The notes beneath the pieces were generated by a model that did not search any database, was not told the DNA's origin, and saw only the letters and a list, made by a program, of their open reading frames with translations. A DNA stretch of 55,316 nucleotides from Gemmatimonadota bacterium (lineage in GTDB: Bacteria; Gemmatimonadota; Gemmatimonadetes; Gemmatimonadales; Gemmatimonadaceae), in the NCBI GenBank assembly GCA_021298395.1, contig JAJTFH010000009.1, forward strand, positions 1-55,316, read 5' to 3'. Numbering within the stretch: the first letter of the stretch is position 1; each line of letters begins with the position of its first letter. Position numbers and translations under genes: made by a program. Below are positions 20,415 to 29,493 of this stretch, one piece after another.

Positions 20415-21151
20415 GCACCGACGAGATCTCCTACCCGACCTATCTGCACCTCGACGCACTGCTCGAGCTGCAGCGGCCCCAGAGCACCCCGGAGCACCCG
20501 GACGAACTGCTCTTCATCGTCGTGCATCAGGCGAGCGAGCTCTGGTTCAAGGTGCTCCTGCACGAGTTCGATCAGCTGATCGCGCACCTCGAGCGGGATG
20601 ACGCGCAGGCCGCGGTCTTCAGCATGCAGCGGATCAACTCGCTCGTCGGCCTCGTCTCGCATGAGCTCCGCGCCCTCGATACGCTCCCACCCCAGCGCTT
20701 CAAGCAGTTCCGCGGGTATCTCGGGAGCTCGAGCGGCTCGCAGAGCGCGCAGTTCCGCGCGATCGAGGCGACGAGCGGGCTGCGCGAGACCCACTTCATG
20801 GCGGCGCTACAGGAGCATGGCGAGATCCCCGCGGTCGTCCAGCGGGCCCTCGCGCGCCCCACCCTGCAAGCCCTCTTCCTCGAGATGCTCGCGCGCCGGG
20901 GCGTCACGCTCGAGGCGCTCTACACCGAATCACAGCACGGACTCCTATTGATGCTCGCCGAGGCCTTCCTCGAGTACGAACAGGGGTTCGCGCAGTGGCG
21001 CTTCCTGCATGTGCAACTGGTGGAGCGGATCATCGGCCCGATGACGGGGGGCACCGGCGGCACCTTGGGGGCGAAGTACCTCAACAAGACGATCCAACAG
21101 CGCTTCTTCCCCGAACTCTGGGCGGTCCGCGCCCGCCTCTACGCTGGGTGA
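20411..21151 (+). CDS. kynA: Tryptophan 2,3-dioxygenase
   Basis: 246-residue heme dioxygenase that opens the indole ring of tryptophan to N-formylkynurenine. Diagnostic motifs are SYPTYLHLDALLELQ, FIVVHQASELWFKVLLHE (distal His at about H39), SQSAQFR, FRAIEATSGL and the C-terminal QWRFLHVQLVERIIG (heme ligand about H200) with GTGGTLGAKYL. The start is TTG 20411, overlapping the bshB1 stop; no better start exists before the conserved SYPTY. The protein is slightly short but complete in motifs. The next gene, starting after one base, encodes the second step of the pathway. No kynureninase gene is present, so the pathway's fate is not visible here. Confidence 0.93.
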   Translation: MSTDEISYPTYLHLDALLELQRPQSTPEHPDELLFIVVHQASELWFKVLLHEFDQLIAHLERDDAQAAVFSMQRINSLVGLVSHELRALDTLPPQRFKQFRGYLGSSSGSQSAQFRAIEATSGLRETHFMAALQEHGEIPAVVQRALARPTLQALFLEMLARRGVTLEALYTESQHGLLLMLAEAFLEYEQGFAQWRFLHVQLVERIIGPMTGGTGGTLGAKYLNKTIQQRFFPELWAVRARLYAG

Positions 21152-21152
21152 G

Positions 21153-21785
21153 ATGACGCGCCCCATCCACGACATCTCGATCGCCTTCGCCCCCGGCACA
21201 CCGGAGTGGCCCGGGGACACCCCCTGCTCCTGCGGCTGGAGCTGGGCGATCGCCCAGGGCGCGAGCGTGAACGTGTCGCGGATGGAGACGAGCCCGCATG
21301 TGGGGACGCATGCCGATGCGCCGCTCCATGTCGGCCTCGATGCCCCAGGGGCGAACCAACTCCCCCTCGACGCCTTCATCGGACTGAGCCGGGTGATCGA
21401 TGTGCGGCACCTCGAAGGTGAGCTCACGATCAGCCAACTCGAGGCCGCGGGGTATCTCTCGGGGACGGTGCGACTCCTGCTGCATACCGGACGGACCATC
21501 GCGAACGGGACATTTCCCGATGGCTGGCCCGTGCTCGCCCCAGCCGCCGCCCGCGCCCTCCTCGCCGACGGCCTCCGCCTCCTCGGCGTCGATTGCCCGA
21601 GTGTCGATGCCCGTGAGAGCAAGACGCTCGAGGTGCATCGGATCCTCTTCGATGGGGGCGCCAACGTCCTCGAGAACCTCGACCTCCGATCGATCCGCCC
21701 AGGCCCATACGAACTCCTCGCCCCTCCCCTCGCCGTCGGCGCGATCGATGCCGCGCCGGTGCGTGCCCTCCTGAGACCGCTATGA
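21153..21785 (+). CDS. kynB: Kynurenine formamidase (cyclase family)
   Basis: 210-residue metal-dependent hydrolase that converts N-formylkynurenine to kynurenine plus formate. It has the KynB/cyclase motif SPHVGTHADAPLH (metal ligands about H49, H53, D55, with H59), a GLSRVIDV segment and GVDCPSVDARESKTLEVH near the C-terminus. The gene starts one base after the kynA stop and overlaps the M28 peptidase start by four bases (ATGA). Its position directly after kynA makes the function assignment strong. Confidence 0.93.
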   Translation: MTRPIHDISIAFAPGTPEWPGDTPCSCGWSWAIAQGASVNVSRMETSPHVGTHADAPLHVGLDAPGANQLPLDAFIGLSRVIDVRHLEGELTISQLEAAGYLSGTVRLLLHTGRTIANGTFPDGWPVLAPAAARALLADGLRLLGVDCPSVDARESKTLEVHRILFDGGANVLENLDLRSIRPGPYELLAPPLAVGAIDAAPVRALLRPL

Positions 21786-23635
21786 CCCGTCACGCCGTCA
21801 CGCGCCTCGCCGCGCTCTGCCTCACCATCACCTCGACCGCGGTCGCGCAGTCTCGCGCCTCGCACCAACCGGTCTGGCCCGATGAGGGGCCGATGACCTG
21901 GCCCCCGCGCCCGACCGAGTCGGCGATCACCGCGAACGATCTGCGCACGCGCCTCTATCAGATCGCCGACGACTCGATGCAGGGCCGTCGCATCGGCGAG
22001 ACGGGGAACGCGAAGGTCACCGACTACATCGCGCGCGAGTTCGCGCGCCTCGGGCTCCGTCCAGCCGGTGAGAACGGGACCTGGTTCCAGTCGCTCCCGT
22101 ATGGCGCCTTCGGGGTCGACGCCGCCTCGGCTCGCCTTGCCATCGGTGGGAGCGCGCTCGATCTCCGCCGCGATTGGCTCCCGACCGCTCCGTCAGCGAT
22201 CAATGGCGTCACCGCACGCGCCGATCTGCGTGACATCCCCGTCATCTTCGCGGGCCGGTGGGAGGACACCCTCCCGCTCTCTACTGAGGTGAAGGGGCGC
22301 ATCGCGATCTTCCTGAGCGATGCCGCCGGCACGGCTGGGGCGCGCGCCGTCCCGCCGAGCTTCGTGAGCTGCGCCGACCTCCCTGACAAATTCGGGGCCG
22401 ACGCGGTGATCGCCTTCGAGGCGGCGCAGCGCGCGCAGGCGCAGAACCGGCCGCCCGCGCCGCGCCCGGCGCTCCCAATCAACCGCTTCAAGCGCGCCAT
22501 CGACGCCGGCGCCGTCGGCGTCCTCGTCGTCGCCCTCGACGGGATGAGCGAGACCGCCCGCACCGGCGCCCTCACCCCCACGCGGATGATGCAGCCCGCG
22601 CGGATGCCCGGCGCCGATGGGACCCTCGCCGCCGCGACCATCTCGGAGGCCGCCGCGACCCGCCTCTTCCCTGGACGTGCGCTCACCTCCCTCACGCCGG
22701 GTACCACCGGCGCGCGGCTCACGGCGCGTTGGGACTACGCCTTCACCCGCGCCGCCGCCGCGAACGCCCGCAACGTGATCGCCATGCTCCCCGGCGCCGA
22801 TCCCACGCTCGCGAGTGAGTACGTCCTCGTCGGGGCGCACAACGACCATGTGGGGGTCAACACCACCCCGGTCGATCACGACTCCCTCCGCGCGGTGAAC
22901 ACGATCACGCGGCGGCAGGGGGCGAATGACCCTGCCTGCGTCCCGACCCCGGCACAGCAGCGCGCGATCGACTCCCTCATCGCCCGGGCCCGCGCCATCC
23001 GCCCGGCGCGCCTCGACTCGATCAGCAATGGCGCCGATGATGACGGCTCCGGGACCGTCGTGCTCCTCGAGATCGCCGAGCGCTTCGCCAAGGAGCGGCC
23101 GGCGCGGTCGATCCTCTTCATCTCGCATCAGGGGGAGGAGGCCGGCCTCCTCGGCTCGCGCTGGTTCGTCGATCACCCCACCGTCGACCTCACCAAGATC
23201 GTCGCGGCGCACAACATGGATATGCTCGGGAAGGGCCGTGCCGATCAGGTGAAGTACGGTGGCCCCAACTCGGTCCAGATGCTCGGTGCGCGCCGCCTCT
23301 CACGTGAGTTCGGCGATGTCATCGATTCCGTGAACGCCAACTCCCGGGAGCCGATGGCGATCGATCGAAGCTGGGACGTGACGCAGAATCCGCTCAATCG
23401 GTTCTGTCGCAGCGACCAGGTGAGCTATGTCTCCAAGGAGATCCCCGTCACCTACTTCTCCCTGGGCTACGCGCAGGATTACCACCAGGTGACCGACGAG
23501 CCGCAGTACATCGAATACGACCACTCGGCTCGGCTCGGGCGATTCATCTACGACGTGATGTCCGCGATCGCCGCCCGGCCGACCCGGCTCACGATCACCG
23601 GGCCCGACCCGAGCTATCCGAGCTGCAACCGCTGA
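21782..23635 (+). CDS. Secreted M28-family metallopeptidase
   Basis: 617-residue exported zinc peptidase. It has a signal peptide (residues 1-23, CLTITSTAVAQ), a PA-like insertion (about 130-310) and the M28 catalytic domain. Zinc-site motifs appear in order: VGAHNDHVGV, NGADDDGSGT, HQGEEAGLLGS, HNMDMLG and DYHQVTDEP. It probably releases amino acids from peptides outside the cytoplasm. A Cys-containing loop (NDPACVPTPAQQ) lies between the first two zinc motifs. ATGA overlap with kynB suggests co-expression, so peptide-derived tryptophan may feed the kynurenine branch; this link is inferred. Confidence 0.9.
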   Translation: MTRHAVTRLAALCLTITSTAVAQSRASHQPVWPDEGPMTWPPRPTESAITANDLRTRLYQIADDSMQGRRIGETGNAKVTDYIAREFARLGLRPAGENGTWFQSLPYGAFGVDAASARLAIGGSALDLRRDWLPTAPSAINGVTARADLRDIPVIFAGRWEDTLPLSTEVKGRIAIFLSDAAGTAGARAVPPSFVSCADLPDKFGADAVIAFEAAQRAQAQNRPPAPRPALPINRFKRAIDAGAVGVLVVALDGMSETARTGALTPTRMMQPARMPGADGTLAAATISEAAATRLFPGRALTSLTPGTTGARLTARWDYAFTRAAAANARNVIAMLPGADPTLASEYVLVGAHNDHVGVNTTPVDHDSLRAVNTITRRQGANDPACVPTPAQQRAIDSLIARARAIRPARLDSISNGADDDGSGTVVLLEIAERFAKERPARSILFISHQGEEAGLLGSRWFVDHPTVDLTKIVAAHNMDMLGKGRADQVKYGGPNSVQMLGARRLSREFGDVIDSVNANSREPMAIDRSWDVTQNPLNRFCRSDQVSYVSKEIPVTYFSLGYAQDYHQVTDEPQYIEYDHSARLGRFIYDVMSAIAARPTRLTITGPDPSYPSCNR

Positions 23636-23640
23636 CCGGG

Positions 23641-23646
23641 TATATT
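23641..23646 (+). promoter_or_regulatory. -10-like hexamer TATATT before cysteine desulfurase
   Basis: TATATT lies nine bases before ATG 23656, a spacing three bases longer than most others in the window, giving a very short leader. Confidence 0.5.
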
Positions 23647-23655
23647 CCGACGCGT

Positions 23656-24822
23656 ATGCCCCCCGCCCCGATCTACCTCGACCACGCCGCCACGACCCCG
23701 GTCCGCCCGGAGGTCCTCGAGGCGATGACGCCGTTCTTCGGCCCCCGCTTCGGGAACCCGAGCTCCACGCACCGGTGGGGCCGTGAGGCCCGGGCGGCGC
23801 TCGACGAGGCGCGCGAGCGGGTCGCCCAGTGCCTCCACGCCGCCCCCGACGAGGTCTGCTTCACCTCCGGCGGGACCGAGTCCGACAACCTCGCCGTCCT
23901 CGGGGCGTGGCGGAGTCTCAAGGCGCACGGGAAGCGTGCGGTGGTGACCTCCCCTACCGAGCACAAGGCGGTCCTCGTCGCCGCGCATCAGGCGGCCAAG
24001 GAGGGGGCGGAGGAGCGGATCCTCGCCGTCGTCGCGAGCGGGGCCGTCGATCTGGCCGATGCCGAGGCGAAGCTCGCCCCCGGTGACGTCGCCATCGCCT
24101 CGGTGATGTGGGTGAACAACGAGACGGGGATCGTGCAGCCGATCGCCGAGCTGACCGCGCTCGCGAAGGCCCATGGCGCCCTCTTCCACACCGACGCCGT
24201 GCAGGCCTTCGGGAAGGTCGAGGTCGATGCGACGCGGATCCCCTTCGACTTCGCCTCGGTGAGCGGGCACAAGCTCGGGGCGCCGAAGGGGATCGGCTGC
24301 TTCTATATCCGGCGCGGCACCTCGCTCGAGCCCCTCTTCTTCGGTGGGTCGCAGGATCGGGGGCGTCGCCCCGGCACCGAGAACGTCGCGATGGCGGTCG
24401 GACTGGCGCGGGCGATGGAGCTCGCGATCGCCGAGCGCGAGGCGCATTGGCGCGAGCTCGAGGCGATGCGGGATGCGTTGGAGGCGGCGCTCCGCGAGCG
24501 CGTCCCTGGCCTCGTCGTGCACAGCGCCGGTGCGGCGCGCGCGCCGCACATCCTCAACGTCTCCGTCCCCGGCACCGACTCCGAGTCACTCCTCATGGCG
24601 CTCGATCTGCAGGGGGTCGCCGCCTCGAGTGGCTCCGCCTGTCAGAGCGGGAGCGTCACCCCATCGCATGTGCTCTCCGCGATGGGGATCCCGGCTGACG
24701 TCGCCAACGCCGCCGTGCGGATGAGCTTCGGCTCGCTCTCCACCCCCGCCGATGTCACGCGCGTGGCGGAGCTCTTCCCCGCCCTCGTCGCCAAGGCTCG
24801 GGGGCTCGCAGGGATCGCCTGA
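23656..24822 (+). CDS. Cysteine desulfurase (NifS/IscS family)
   Basis: 388-residue PLP enzyme that removes sulfur from cysteine as a persulfide. It has YLDHAATTPVRPEVLEAM, the PLP-lysine motif SVSGHKLGAPKG, NNETGIVQP, RRPGTENVA and the catalytic Cys loop SSGSACQSGS. The active-site loop matches group I enzymes. Its stop overlaps the start of mnmA by one base, so the main job is probably to supply sulfur for tRNA 2-thiouridine synthesis; it may also supply Fe-S assembly, as no isc or suf genes are in view. GC3 is about 98% in the first 60 codons by hand count. Confidence 0.93.
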   Translation: MPPAPIYLDHAATTPVRPEVLEAMTPFFGPRFGNPSSTHRWGREARAALDEARERVAQCLHAAPDEVCFTSGGTESDNLAVLGAWRSLKAHGKRAVVTSPTEHKAVLVAAHQAAKEGAEERILAVVASGAVDLADAEAKLAPGDVAIASVMWVNNETGIVQPIAELTALAKAHGALFHTDAVQAFGKVEVDATRIPFDFASVSGHKLGAPKGIGCFYIRRGTSLEPLFFGGSQDRGRRPGTENVAMAVGLARAMELAIAEREAHWRELEAMRDALEAALRERVPGLVVHSAGAARAPHILNVSVPGTDSESLLMALDLQGVAASSGSACQSGSVTPSHVLSAMGIPADVANAAVRMSFGSLSTPADVTRVAELFPALVAKARGLAGIA

Positions 24823-25919
24823 TGGCCACGCGGGAGCGGGTCCTCGTCGCGATGTCGGGGGGCGTCGACTCGTCGGTGGCCGCCGCGCTGCTCGTGCGCC
24901 AGGGCTACGATGTCATCGGCGTGACGATGAAGCTCTTCCACGACGGCGGCGACATCCCCGATCGCCCCTGTTGCTCGCTCGACAGCGTGAACGATGCGCG
25001 CCGTCTGGCCGAGGGACTCGGGATCCCGCACTACGTGCTCAACCTGCAGGACCAGTTCGGGCACGACGTGCTCCAACAGTTCGTCGCCGAATATGCCGCG
25101 GGGCGCACCCCGATCCCCTGCGTGCGCTGCAACACCTTCACCAAGTTCCGCGATCTCGTCGTCAAGGCCGATCAGATCGATGCCCGGTGGGTCGCCACCG
25201 GGCATTACGCACGCATCGCCGACGGCCAGCTCCTGCGCGGACGCGACGCCGACAAGGATCAGACCTACTTCCTCTGGGGGATCGAGCGCGGGGTGCTCTC
25301 GCGCCTGATGATGCCGGTCGGATCGCTCACCAAGGCGGAGACGCGCGCCGTCGCGCGGGAGCTCGGCCTCCTCACGGCGGAGAAGCCGGAGAGCCAGGAG
25401 ATCTGCTTCGTCCCCGATGGCGACTACGTGAAGGTCTTGGAGCGTGAGCTCCCCGCCGATGCCCCGGCGCTACAGCCTGGCCCCATCATGAAGAGTGACG
25501 GCACGGTGATCGGCGAGCACGCAGGCTTCGCGCGCTACACCATCGGGCAGCGTCGTGGGCTGCCGGGCGGCGGGAGCGAACCGATCTTCGTCGTGGCGCT
25601 CAGGCCGGAGACGCGCGCCGTGATCGTGGGCCCGCGTGAGGAGCTCCTGGGCCGTGGGCTCATCGCCGATGAGGTGAACTGGCTCGTCGACCCCGCGCCA
25701 CGCACCGGCGACGCCGTGCAGGTGCGCATCCGCCACCGCGCGACCCCCGTCCCGGGGACGATCGTACGGCTCGACGGGGGCGAGATCGAGATCGTGCTCG
25801 AGGAGCCGGTCTACGCGATCTCCCCGGGCCAATCTGTGGTCTTCTACGCCGACGATGTGACGCTCGGCGGTGGGGTCATCGCGCGCAGCAGGCGCGCGCT
25901 GCCGGTGCGCGCGGCGTAA
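24822..25919 (+). CDS. mnmA: tRNA-specific 2-thiouridylase MnmA
   Basis: 365-residue enzyme that thiolates U34 of tRNA-Lys, -Glu and -Gln using ATP and a persulfide sulfur. The PP-loop SGGVDSS (12-18), IPCVRCN with the catalytic Cys (C103), HYARI, KDQTYFL and PESQEICFVPDGDY with the second catalytic Cys (C195) are present, followed by the C-terminal beta-barrel with IGQRRGL. The TGATG overlap with the desulfurase gene shows coupled synthesis of the sulfur donor and acceptor. Confidence 0.96.
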   Translation: MATRERVLVAMSGGVDSSVAAALLVRQGYDVIGVTMKLFHDGGDIPDRPCCSLDSVNDARRLAEGLGIPHYVLNLQDQFGHDVLQQFVAEYAAGRTPIPCVRCNTFTKFRDLVVKADQIDARWVATGHYARIADGQLLRGRDADKDQTYFLWGIERGVLSRLMMPVGSLTKAETRAVARELGLLTAEKPESQEICFVPDGDYVKVLERELPADAPALQPGPIMKSDGTVIGEHAGFARYTIGQRRGLPGGGSEPIFVVALRPETRAVIVGPREELLGRGLIADEVNWLVDPAPRTGDAVQVRIRHRATPVPGTIVRLDGGEIEIVLEEPVYAISPGQSVVFYADDVTLGGGVIARSRRALPVRAA

Positions 25920-25962
25920 CCTCGGCGGTGACCGACCGCGCGTCGTGCACGGTCGATGCGAG

Positions 25963-26895
25963 TCAGCGCTCCAGCCCAGCTCCCTCGGCGAACGCGATCA
26001 ACAGCTGCTCCTGCGCCTCGGTCAGCGACTCGGGCGCCACGATCCGAAGCTCGACGAGGAGATCTCCGGTCTTCCCGCCCTGCGTCACGCCCTGCCCGCG
26101 CACGCGGAGCCGCTTCCCACTCGCCGTCCCCTTCGGCACGGAGAGGGTCACCGTCTTCTCGTCGATCGTGCGCACCGAGAGCTTCGTCCCGAGCGTGGCC
26201 TGCACGATGTTGAGCGGGAGCTGCACGATGAGGTCGCGCCCCTCACGCGTGAACACCGGATCGGGCGCGACCTCAAGGGTGATGTAGAGGTCCCCCGCCG
26301 GCCCGCCGCGCACCCCGGGCCCACCCTGCCGCGAGAGCTTGATGCGCGAGCCAGGCTCACTCCCCTGCGCCACGGTGATGCGCACCGACGTGCTCACGCC
26401 ATCGATGGTGAAGTCGAGGGGGACCTTGCCGCCGAGCACCGCGGTGCGAAACGGGATCGTGAGCGTGGTCTCCACGTTCTGTCCCTTCTCCGGCCCCGCC
26501 GGTCGTCGAGTGCCCCCACCACCGAACATCGAGCCGAAGAGGTCGCCGAACCCTCCGATCCCGGAGATGTCGAACTCCTCCATGCGGGGCCCGCCCGTGG
26601 GCCCACCGGTGGGCCCACGCCCACCGCGCCGCGCGCCGCCACCCGGGAAGCCGCCACCGGGATAGCCACCAAAGGCCCCGAGCCGACGCATCTCGTCGTA
26701 CTCACGCCGCTTCTCGGCATCCCCCAGCGTGTTGTACGCCTCCGAGATCTCCTTGAAGCGCTCCGCCGCCTTCGCATCCCCCGTGTTGGTATCAGGGTGG
26801 AACTGCTTCGCGAGCTTGCGATAGACGCGCTTGATCTCGTCCGCGGTCGCGGACGCCTTCACCCCGAGGACGGCGTAGAAGTCCTTCTGACTCAT
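25963..26895 (-). CDS. DnaJ-type co-chaperone without zinc finger (CbpA-like)
   Basis: 310-residue J-domain protein. The J domain (1-70) has the HPD motif in KQFHPDTNTG. A Gly/Phe-rich linker (GGYPGGGFPGGGARRGG...) follows, then the two C-terminal beta domains (VETTLTIPFRTAVLGGKVPLDF, GDLYITLEV, LTLSVP-like strands). The CxxCxGxG zinc-finger repeats of DnaJ type I are absent, so this is a type II protein (CbpA-like). ATG 26895 was chosen since it gives an ATGA overlap with grpE; an ATG at 26904 would add three residues. No dnaK is in the window. Confidence 0.92.
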   Translation of the reverse strand: MSQKDFYAVLGVKASATADEIKRVYRKLAKQFHPDTNTGDAKAAERFKEISEAYNTLGDAEKRREYDEMRRLGAFGGYPGGGFPGGGARRGGRGPTGGPTGGPRMEEFDISGIGGFGDLFGSMFGGGGTRRPAGPEKGQNVETTLTIPFRTAVLGGKVPLDFTIDGVSTSVRITVAQGSEPGSRIKLSRQGGPGVRGGPAGDLYITLEVAPDPVFTREGRDLIVQLPLNIVQATLGTKLSVRTIDEKTVTLSVPKGTASGKRLRVRGQGVTQGGKTGDLLVELRIVAPESLTEAQEQLLIAFAEGAGLER

Positions 26896-27467
26896 CCGTT
26901 CCACTGCTGCACGACGACCCGCGCCGGACGCAGCAGGGTGCCGTTCAGGAGATAGCCCACCTGATAGACCTGGGCGACGAGACCGTCCTCGTCCTTGGAG
27001 GCCGCCGAGGCGGTGGTCAGCGCCTCATGCACCGCGGGATCGAAGGGCTTGCCCATGGGATCGACCACCTCGAGCCCATGCCCCGCGAGCGACTTCATCA
27101 CATTGCGATGGACGAGCCCGACCCCATCGACGACGGTCTTCGCATCGGTCGTCGCGGGATCGACCGTCGCGAAGCGCGAGAGGTCATCGAGGGAGTCGAG
27201 CACTCCGCGCAGCAGATGCTGCATCCCGCGGAGCTCGGCCTCCTGACGGTCGCGCACGGCGCGCCGCTTGAAGTTCTCGAACTCGGCGTACAGGCGGAGG
27301 TACTTGTCCTTCTGCTCGGCGAGTTCCTGGGCCACCGGATCGGCGGCGGGGGCCCCAGGGTCGGACGCGGCGTCAGCGCCGATCGGCGCCCCGTCGGTCA
27401 CGGAAGCGTCACCGGCCGATCCGGTCGCGGGGACATCGGGGGATTCGTTGGTATGCAAGTCGGTCAT
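26892..27467 (-). CDS. grpE: GrpE nucleotide exchange factor
   Basis: 191-residue GrpE, which releases ADP from DnaK. An acidic, low-complexity N-terminus leads into the long coiled coil (AEFENFKRRAVRDRQEAELRG) and the C-terminal beta domain with VDPMGKPFDPAVHEAL and QVGYLLNGTLLRPARVVV. The start was set at ATG 27467, which has GAACTT six bases upstream (weak -10 match); an in-frame ATG at 27503 would add 12 residues. It is 47 bases after the cinA stop and overlaps dnaJ by four bases. Confidence 0.93.
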   Translation of the reverse strand: MTDLHTNESPDVPATGSAGDASVTDGAPIGADAASDPGAPAADPVAQELAEQKDKYLRLYAEFENFKRRAVRDRQEAELRGMQHLLRGVLDSLDDLSRFATVDPATTDAKTVVDGVGLVHRNVMKSLAGHGLEVVDPMGKPFDPAVHEALTTASAASKDEDGLVAQVYQVGYLLNGTLLRPARVVVQQWNG

Positions 27468-27514
27468 CGGCGTAAGTTCGCGGGTTGCCGATAGATGAAG
27501 CAACGCCCGTGCCG

Positions 27515-28786
27515 CTACCCCGCTGCCGAATCGGCAGTTCCGAGCCCCCGAAGGAGCTTGGCGAGCGCCGCCTGGGCACTCCGCTGCCGGATCTCATGCC
27601 GGTCCCCGATGGTCACGATCCGCTGGGCCGAGACCGACCCGCCAACGTCGAGTCCGATGCAGACCGTACCGACCGGCTTCTCGGGGGTCCCCCCACCGGG
27701 ACCCGCGATCCCGGTGATGCTCACCCCCACGTCGACCCCGAAGCGCGTCCGGATCCCCGCGGCCATCTCGCGGGCGGTCTCGACGCTCACGGCCCCATGC
27801 TCGGCGAGCGTCGATTCGCGCACCCCGAGCTCACGGACCTTCACCGCATTGTCGTAGGCGATCACCCCGCCCATCACCGCATGACTCGCCCCCGCCATCG
27901 CCGTGAGGCGCATCCCGAGCATCCCCCCCGTGCAGCTCTCCGCCACCGCGATCGTGCGCCCTGACTCGCGTAGCGCCCGCACCACCACCTCGGCGAGATC
28001 GTCATCCCCCTCGCCGTAGATCCACTCGGCGAGCGGGGCGCGCACCTGCGCGGCGGCGGCATCGAGCCGCGCGTCGGCCTCCTCAGGGGAGGCGTTCCGC
28101 ACGGTGAGACGGAGATCGACCCCTTCCCACCCGGGGAGATAGGCGAGCGAGGCTCGGAGCGCCGACCGATCGATCCCCTGCAGGAGATCGGCGACCGCCG
28201 ACTCGGCGATCCCCGTCGTGCGCAGGGTGCGCGAGCGGACCACGCGCAGACCAGCCTCGCCCCCCATGCGCTCGATCATCGTCGGGAGGAGGACATCGGC
28301 GAGCATCCCGCGGAACTCGCGTGGCACCCCGGGGAGCATCGCTACCCAGCGCCCCTGCGCATCCTCGAGCCAGATGCCGGGAGCCGAGCCATGGCCGTTG
28401 GGGAGGATCGCGGCGCCTTCGGGGATCATCGCCTGCGCGCGGTTCGCCTCCGGGAGCTCGCGCGACCATCGCGCCTTCCACCGCGCGCGCAGCGACTCGA
28501 GGATCCCCTCGTCGAGGGTCATCCCTCGGCCAAAGAGCGCGGCGATGGAGGCCTTGGTGAGATCGTCGGCGGTGGGTCCGAGCCCGCCGCTCGTGATGAC
28601 CGCCCCGGTGCGCTCGATCCCTGCTCGCACCGCGGCGGCGATCTCCTCCGCGCCGTCGCCGACGGTAGCGCGCCGCACGACACGGATCCCGACCGCCGCC
28701 GCCTGCCGCGCGAAGGTCGCCGCGTTGGTATCGATGGTGAACCCCAAGAGGAGCTCATCACCGATCGAGACGAGTTCGACGTCCAT
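27515..28786 (-). CDS. cinA: CinA-family nicotinamide-nucleotide amidohydrolase
   Basis: 423-residue two-domain protein. The N-terminal MoCF/COG1058 domain (about 1-170) has VSIGDELLLGFTIDTNAA and TSGGLGPTADDLTK; the C-terminal PncC-like domain (about 260-420) has VAVAESCTGGMLGMRLT, GGVIAYDNAVK and ITGIAGPGGGTPEKPVG. Such proteins deamidate nicotinamide mononucleotide, and the N-terminal domain may hydrolyse ADP-ribose. The start ATG 28786 fits family alignments; the frame extends further upstream into pgsA. It follows pgsA by 20 bases in the dnaX operon. Despite the name, a role in competence is not implied. Confidence 0.94.
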   Translation of the reverse strand: MDVELVSIGDELLLGFTIDTNAATFARQAAAVGIRVVRRATVGDGAEEIAAAVRAGIERTGAVITSGGLGPTADDLTKASIAALFGRGMTLDEGILESLRARWKARWSRELPEANRAQAMIPEGAAILPNGHGSAPGIWLEDAQGRWVAMLPGVPREFRGMLADVLLPTMIERMGGEAGLRVVRSRTLRTTGIAESAVADLLQGIDRSALRASLAYLPGWEGVDLRLTVRNASPEEADARLDAAAAQVRAPLAEWIYGEGDDDLAEVVVRALRESGRTIAVAESCTGGMLGMRLTAMAGASHAVMGGVIAYDNAVKVRELGVRESTLAEHGAVSVETAREMAAGIRTRFGVDVGVSITGIAGPGGGTPEKPVGTVCIGLDVGGSVSAQRIVTIGDRHEIRQRSAQAALAKLLRGLGTADSAAG

Positions 28787-28806
28787 GGGCGATCCCTCGC
28801 GAGCGC

Positions 28807-29493
28807 TCAGCGCACGCGGGGACGTCCGAAGACCTCCCCGTGCCGCGAGAGGTAGTCGACGAGCGACCAGAGCGTGAGGAGCGTCGCCACCACCATCGTC
28901 ACCCCACCGATGAGCCCGATCCCCTGGGCGATCGCCATCGCGGCCCCGCCATGCCACTGCTGTTCATCGAGCAGGAGCTTCACGGCGAACCAGAGATAGG
29001 AGGCGCCCATCCAGGTGTATTGGAACCCCGCCTTCCACTTCCCGAGTCGCTGCGCGGCGATCACGACCCCGCGCGCCTGCGCGTACCCACGGAACCAGGT
29101 CATGAAGGCCTCGCGCCCGAGGATCACGACCAGTACCCACCAGGGGAACCAGATCGCCTCGACTCCCCAGGTGGTGAAGGCATAGGCACTACGCTCGGTG
29201 AAGGCGGGGAGCCGGCCGAGCAACGCATCGTCTGGCGCCCCCTGCAACAGGAACATCGGGATGAAGGTGCCCAGCAGGAGCAGTTTGTCGGCGAGGGGAT
29301 CGAGGATCTTCCCGAGATCGGTGATGAGCCCGCGCTCGCGCGCGAACTTCCCATCGTAGTGATCGGAGATCGCGGTCACGAGATAGAGCACGAAGGCGAA
29401 CACCCGCACCCCGACCGACGGGAGGAAGGGCAACGCCGCGACGATCGGGGCGGCGACGATGCGCGCCGCGGAGATGGTGTTCGGCAGATTCAT
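28807..29493 (-). CDS. pgsA: CDP-diacylglycerol-glycerol-3-phosphate phosphatidyltransferase
   Basis: 228-residue integral membrane enzyme of the CDP-alcohol phosphatidyltransferase family; it makes phosphatidylglycerol phosphate. The signature D-G-x2-A-R-x8-G-x3-D-x3-D is present as DGKFARERGLITDLGKILD and the following PLAD. It begins NLPNTISAARIVAAP, as PgsA proteins do. It is about 35-40 residues longer than usual, with an extended loop (APDDALLGRLPAFTERSAY) after the third helix. It overlaps mglA by four bases (ATGA). The substrate could be another alcohol in this family, but the N-terminus favours PgsA. Confidence 0.9.
   Translation of the reverse strand: MNLPNTISAARIVAAPIVAALPFLPSVGVRVFAFVLYLVTAISDHYDGKFARERGLITDLGKILDPLADKLLLLGTFIPMFLLQGAPDDALLGRLPAFTERSAYAFTTWGVEAIWFPWWVLVVILGREAFMTWFRGYAQARGVVIAAQRLGKWKAGFQYTWMGASYLWFAVKLLLDEQQWHGGAAMAIAQGIGLIGGVTMVVATLLTLWSLVDYLSRHGEVFGRPRVR

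Noticed and set aside
25920-25962. Terminator between the convergent mnmA and dnaJ genes
   Set aside because: GACCG/CGGTC arms are only five bases with a long spacer; not better than chance in this composition.
27467-27503. ATG 27503 as the start of grpE
   Set aside because: It lies 12 bases after the cinA stop and adds a non-conserved stretch. ATG 27467 has a GAACTT hexamer with 6-base spacing, though the match is weak.
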